From positions 1 through 25,136 of the forward strand of contig CAAFLE010000103.1 of NCBI GenBank assembly GCA_900763675.1: 25,136 bases of DNA, in the 5' to 3' direction. A program made the position numbers and the translations under genes. This document shows positions 23,037 to 25,136 of the stretch, one piece after another (within the stretch, counting starts at the first letter, position 1; every line of letters starts with the position of its first letter). The DNA comes from an uncultured Oscillospiraceae bacterium (GTDB taxonomy: Bacteria; Bacillota; Clostridia; Oscillospirales; Oscillospiraceae). The notes below the pieces were generated by a model. The model did not search any database and was not told where the DNA came from. It worked only from the letters and a program-made list of their open reading frames with translations.

Positions 23037-24578
23037 TTACCACATCTGGCAGACGAAGCCAACGTTGTCGCCGTAGAACGCATAGAAGTCGAGCAGCGGA
23101 TTTTCGCGGCTGTCGTTATAATACCAGCCGTCATCGCGCCGCCACATCATAAGGAAGTTCTCCGGTGCGTTGTCGCCGACGTCGATGCCGGACGGCTCGC
23201 CCTCATCCCAGAGGAAGAAGGTGACCATTTCCCCATCGGTATCGCGCCAGTTGCCGTCTGCCTGACGCTCCGCGCCAAGCCAGACGTAGTTGCACTTCGC
23301 GCTCGTGCAGACGCGCACGATCTCGTTGTACTCCTCTTCCGTCATGGGGACTGCCAGCTTGCCGCCAAGCTCCTCGCAGCGCTGCTGCGCCTGCGTCCAG
23401 CTCACGTTTTCGGCATAGACCACATAGCGCGGTCCCTTCGGCGTGGGTGAAGGCGTCGGTTCCGGAGTCGGGGTCGGCGTCGGAGTGGGAGCCTGCGTCG
23501 GTTCGGGCGTGGCGGTCGCCTGCGCCTGAATCTCCTGCTCGCGTCTTGACTCGCCGCTCGCGTATGCCGCGACGGCGGCTCCGACGACAAGGATCGCGGC
23601 AAGCAGCGCCCAGAGCCAGCGGAGGTTTTTCCGCCGCTGCGGACGGCGTCCGGCGGGGATGTCTCCGTCGTCGTAGTATGTACGTCCTCTTCCCTGCCCG
23701 TCGCGGCGTTCGAGCGCCGGTCCATCGGACGAGCGCATTAGAAGTCCGGACATGGCAAGGGAAATATCGACCGCCGCTCCCGCAGCATCGCACCCGCCGA
23801 GCGCGTCCTTCAGCTCCTGTACATCGTGCCAGCGCTCCTCGATGCGGAACGCGAGCGCACGCAGAATGATCCCGGCAAGCTCGGCGTCCGCGCTTACCGG
23901 TGGGGCAAGCTCCTCGTTGCTCATGCGCTTTTGCAGAGCGCTCGCCCGTGCGTTCGGCGTGATCGCGCCGGATACGGGCCAGAACGGCAGTCTGCCGTAG
24001 TTATAGAGCGAATATAAAATGAGACCAATGGAATATACGTCTGCGGTCGGCGTGCGGATGCCGTCCCAGAACAGCTCCGGCGCCATATATTCCAGCTCCT
24101 GCGGTGTAAACTCGCCGACGCTGTGCTGGAGCGTCCCGCCGAGGTACGCCTTGTCGCCGCGCACGGAAATGTTGTCCGGGCGGATGCCGCCGTGGAAATG
24201 CTCGCGTCCGACGGATACCAGCACCGCGTCGCACAGCGAGATCGCCAGCGTAACGCCGCTGAGCGTTTCCGCCTTTTCCGCCTCCGCCTTATTTGTCTTG
24301 GGGGCAGGCTTTTCCGGTTCGGACGGCTTCTCCGGCGTCGGCTCGGTCTCTTTCGGTTCTTCCGGTTTTGGGTCTTCCGGCGCTTCGGTCTTTGGTTCTT
24401 CCAGAGTTTCCGGCGTTTCCGGCTCGGCGGAGCCTTCGCCGGTGTTCTCCGGCGATTCCGACGCGGTTTCCGGCGTTTCGGCAAGCTCCGGCGCGGTTTC
24501 CGGTGCGGAATCGTTCTGCGCAGAAGCGGATTCCGATGTTTCCTCGGGCAGGTCTATATTTTTTTCGTTGTCCGTCAT
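23037..24578 (-). CDS. Transmembrane pseudokinase with extracellular C-type lectin-like domain
   Basis: About 513 residues. Residues 1-105 are an acidic Pro/Glu/Thr-rich stretch. Residues ~107-265 match only the C-lobe of Ser/Thr kinases: HGGIRPDN (~129-136) where HRDLKPEN should be, YLGG (~145-148) in place of the DFG segment, an intact MAPE (165-168), DVYSIGLILYSL (subdomain IX) and the EERW Arg. The Gly-loop/VAIK N-lobe is absent and the catalytic Asp and metal Asp are missing. A membrane helix (~320-340), Pro-Thr linker (~355-380) and C-type lectin-like domain (~385-513: WTQAQQRCEELGGKL, YVWLGAERQ, WDEGEPSG, WYYND, VGFVCQMW) follow. I chose the ATG at 24578 since the promoter places the mRNA start near 24603, leaving no room for a ribosome site at the ATG at 24596. 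Confidence 0.87.
   Translation of the reverse strand: MTDNEKNIDLPEETSESASAQNDSAPETAPELAETPETASESPENTGEGSAEPETPETLEEPKTEAPEDPKPEEPKETEPTPEKPSEPEKPAPKTNKAEAEKAETLSGVTLAISLCDAVLVSVGREHFHGGIRPDNISVRGDKAYLGGTLQHSVGEFTPQELEYMAPELFWDGIRTPTADVYSIGLILYSLYNYGRLPFWPVSGAITPNARASALQKRMSNEELAPPVSADAELAGIILRALAFRIEERWHDVQELKDALGGCDAAGAAVDISLAMSGLLMRSSDGPALERRDGQGRGRTYYDDGDIPAGRRPQRRKNLRWLWALLAAILVVGAAVAAYASGESRREQEIQAQATATPEPTQAPTPTPTPTPEPTPSPTPKGPRYVVYAENVSWTQAQQRCEELGGKLAVPMTEEEYNEIVRVCTSAKCNYVWLGAERQADGNWRDTDGEMVTFFLWDEGEPSGIDVGDNAPENFLMMWRRDDGWYYNDSRENPLLDFYAFYGDNVGFVCQMW
23433..23519 (-). repeat. Pro-Thr linker repeat inside the pseudokinase gene
   Basis: Encodes PT/EPT units between the membrane helix and the lectin-like domain, the same kind of spacer as in the CapA-family gene at 12762-12878. 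Confidence 0.75.
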
Positions 24579-24609
24579 ACTTATCACTTCCCGCATATTT
24601 TTTCACTGA

Positions 24610-24638
24610 ATTATACCATGTGCGGAAAACGATGTCAA
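24610..24638 (-). promoter_or_regulatory. Perfect-consensus sigma-A promoter of the pseudokinase gene
   Basis: TTGACA (24633-24638), exactly 17 nt, TATAAT (24610-24615) on the minus strand. The only full-consensus promoter in the window, suggesting strong constitutive expression unless repressed. Confidence 0.88.
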
Positions 24639-24652
24639 TTTTTCTTCCGGCA

Positions 24653-24692
24653 GCGAAACCGCCGCGCCCCCCAAGAGACGCGGCGGTTTCGC
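24653..24692 (-). terminator. Hairpin after the DUF378 gene
   Basis: A perfect 14-bp GC-rich stem (24653-24666 with 24679-24692) and 12-nt loop, 9 nt beyond the stop of the DUF378 gene. No U-tract follows, so it may be a weak terminator. It separates that gene from the promoter at 24610. Confidence 0.6.
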
Positions 24693-24701
24693 GCTGCGGA
24701 T

Positions 24702-24914
24702 TCACGCCTGATCGTCGGCGGCGTCGCGCTCACGGAAGAGGAGCGAAATGCACCAGATCGCCGCGATGCCTACAAGCGTATATACGATCCGGCTGACGGT
24801 AGCCGTCTGACCGCCCAAAATATACGCGACGAGATCAAAGCGGAAAAGACCCACAAGCCCCCAGTTCAGCCCGCCGATGACGGCGAGAATGAGAGCGATT
24901 CTGTCAATGATCAT
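24702..24914 (-). CDS. DUF378-family small membrane protein
   Basis: A 70-residue protein with two helices (~5-27 and ~39-60) and a short charged C-terminus. The first helix contains the DUF378 signature (ILAVIGGLNWGLVGLF.FDLVA), and IVYTLVGIAAIW fits the second. Function of the family is unknown. AAAGGAG and GGAG precede the ATG. No clear promoter is seen upstream. The flanking 24915-25136 holds a CGCCGC/GCGGCG inverted repeat, a GAGCG/CGCTC repeat and an A/T palindrome near 24976-24990, but no supported gene. Confidence 0.93.
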   Translation of the reverse strand: MIIDRIALILAVIGGLNWGLVGLFRFDLVAYILGGQTATVSRIVYTLVGIAAIWCISLLFRERDAADDQA

Positions 24915-25136
24915 ATTCTCCGGCTCCTTTACGGGATTTTACGCCGCACGGCGGCGCTCTTTTATCCTTTCCGAAAAAAAATTTTTTATTCCGCCGACAA
25001 AAGAAGTTTTCGTTCGAGCGCTTTCGCTCTTTACATTTTTGTCCGCCGGGGTTATGCTCATCGTACAGCTTATCAATGGGTCGTGGTAAATCTCATCTGC
25101 CATGACCGGAGCAGCTCATATCTTTTATCCCACAAC

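Noticed and set aside
24877..25089. A 70-codon plus-strand frame ending in a hydrophobic stretch
   Set aside because: It begins inside the DUF378 gene on the other strand, lacks a ribosome site, and its codons run through A/T palindromes and inverted repeats.
25073..25136. Possible 3' end of a minus-strand gene entering from beyond the window
   Set aside because: About 20 codons are open up to a TGA at 25073-25075, but the stretch is too short to distinguish from chance and no terminator follows.

Overview
The window looks like a chromosomal segment of a GC-rich (roughly 60%), spore-forming, Gram-positive Firmicute of the class Clostridia, most likely near Oscillospiraceae/Ruminococcaceae. 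This rests on the yabP-yabQ-divIC-yabR sporulation/division block, strong AAGGAGG-type ribosome sites, sigma-A promoters, U-tract terminators, and surface proteins built as one membrane helix plus a Pro-Thr linker. I see no insertion sequence, phage gene, CRISPR array or integration scar. Family calls come from reading motifs; no database search was possible.

Region by region. (1) 54-6210, minus strand: an apparently single operon driven by a TTGCCT-17-TATAAT promoter. It encodes a transglutaminase-like lipoprotein, a PilC/GspF platform protein, four small single-helix proteins of pseudopilin-like size, a PilT-type ATPase, and finally a SARP/BTAD-type regulator with what looks like a degenerate GGDEF domain. 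It resembles a reduced type IV pilus/competence-pilus locus; no PilB-type ATPase, prepilin peptidase or clear major pilin is present. (2) 6275-11323, minus strand: a MacAB-like export operon (lipoprotein adaptor, ATPase, second membrane-anchored adaptor, FtsX-type permease). Its upstream region carries an ECF-sigma-like promoter rather than a sigma-A one. (3) 11349-13876, plus strand: peptidase T followed by a membrane-anchored CapA-family protein. (4) 13903-15477, minus strand: yabP and yabQ (spore coat/cortex), then divIC and yabR with their own promoter. (5) 15498-15756, plus: tRNA-Leu(UAA) with two successive terminators. (6) 15861-17373: a stand-alone SWIM zinc-finger protein (minus) divergent from a small XRE regulator plus membrane protein (plus), with overlapping promoters and a perfect 16-bp palindrome. 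(7) 17396-20059, plus: cardiolipin synthase and a DMT/EamA transporter, each with its own promoter. (8) 20074-23030, plus: a three-gene ABC importer of the ABC_sub_bind type (TrpXYZ-like). (9) 23037-24914, minus: a membrane protein joining a catalytically dead kinase C-lobe to an extracellular C-type lectin-like domain, and a small DUF378 protein.

The most unusual items are the pseudokinase/lectin receptor, the pilus-like operon bracketed by a transglutaminase lipoprotein and a SARP-GGDEF-like regulator, the ECF-like promoter of the exporter, the shared operator between the XRE and SWIM genes, and the cardiolipin-synthase promoter nested inside the preceding hairpin. No intergenic stretch exceeds 300 bases. 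The longest are 15630-15860 (tandem terminators, then nothing recognised) and 24915-25136 (ribosome site of the DUF378 gene, small inverted repeats, an A/T palindrome; no convincing gene).
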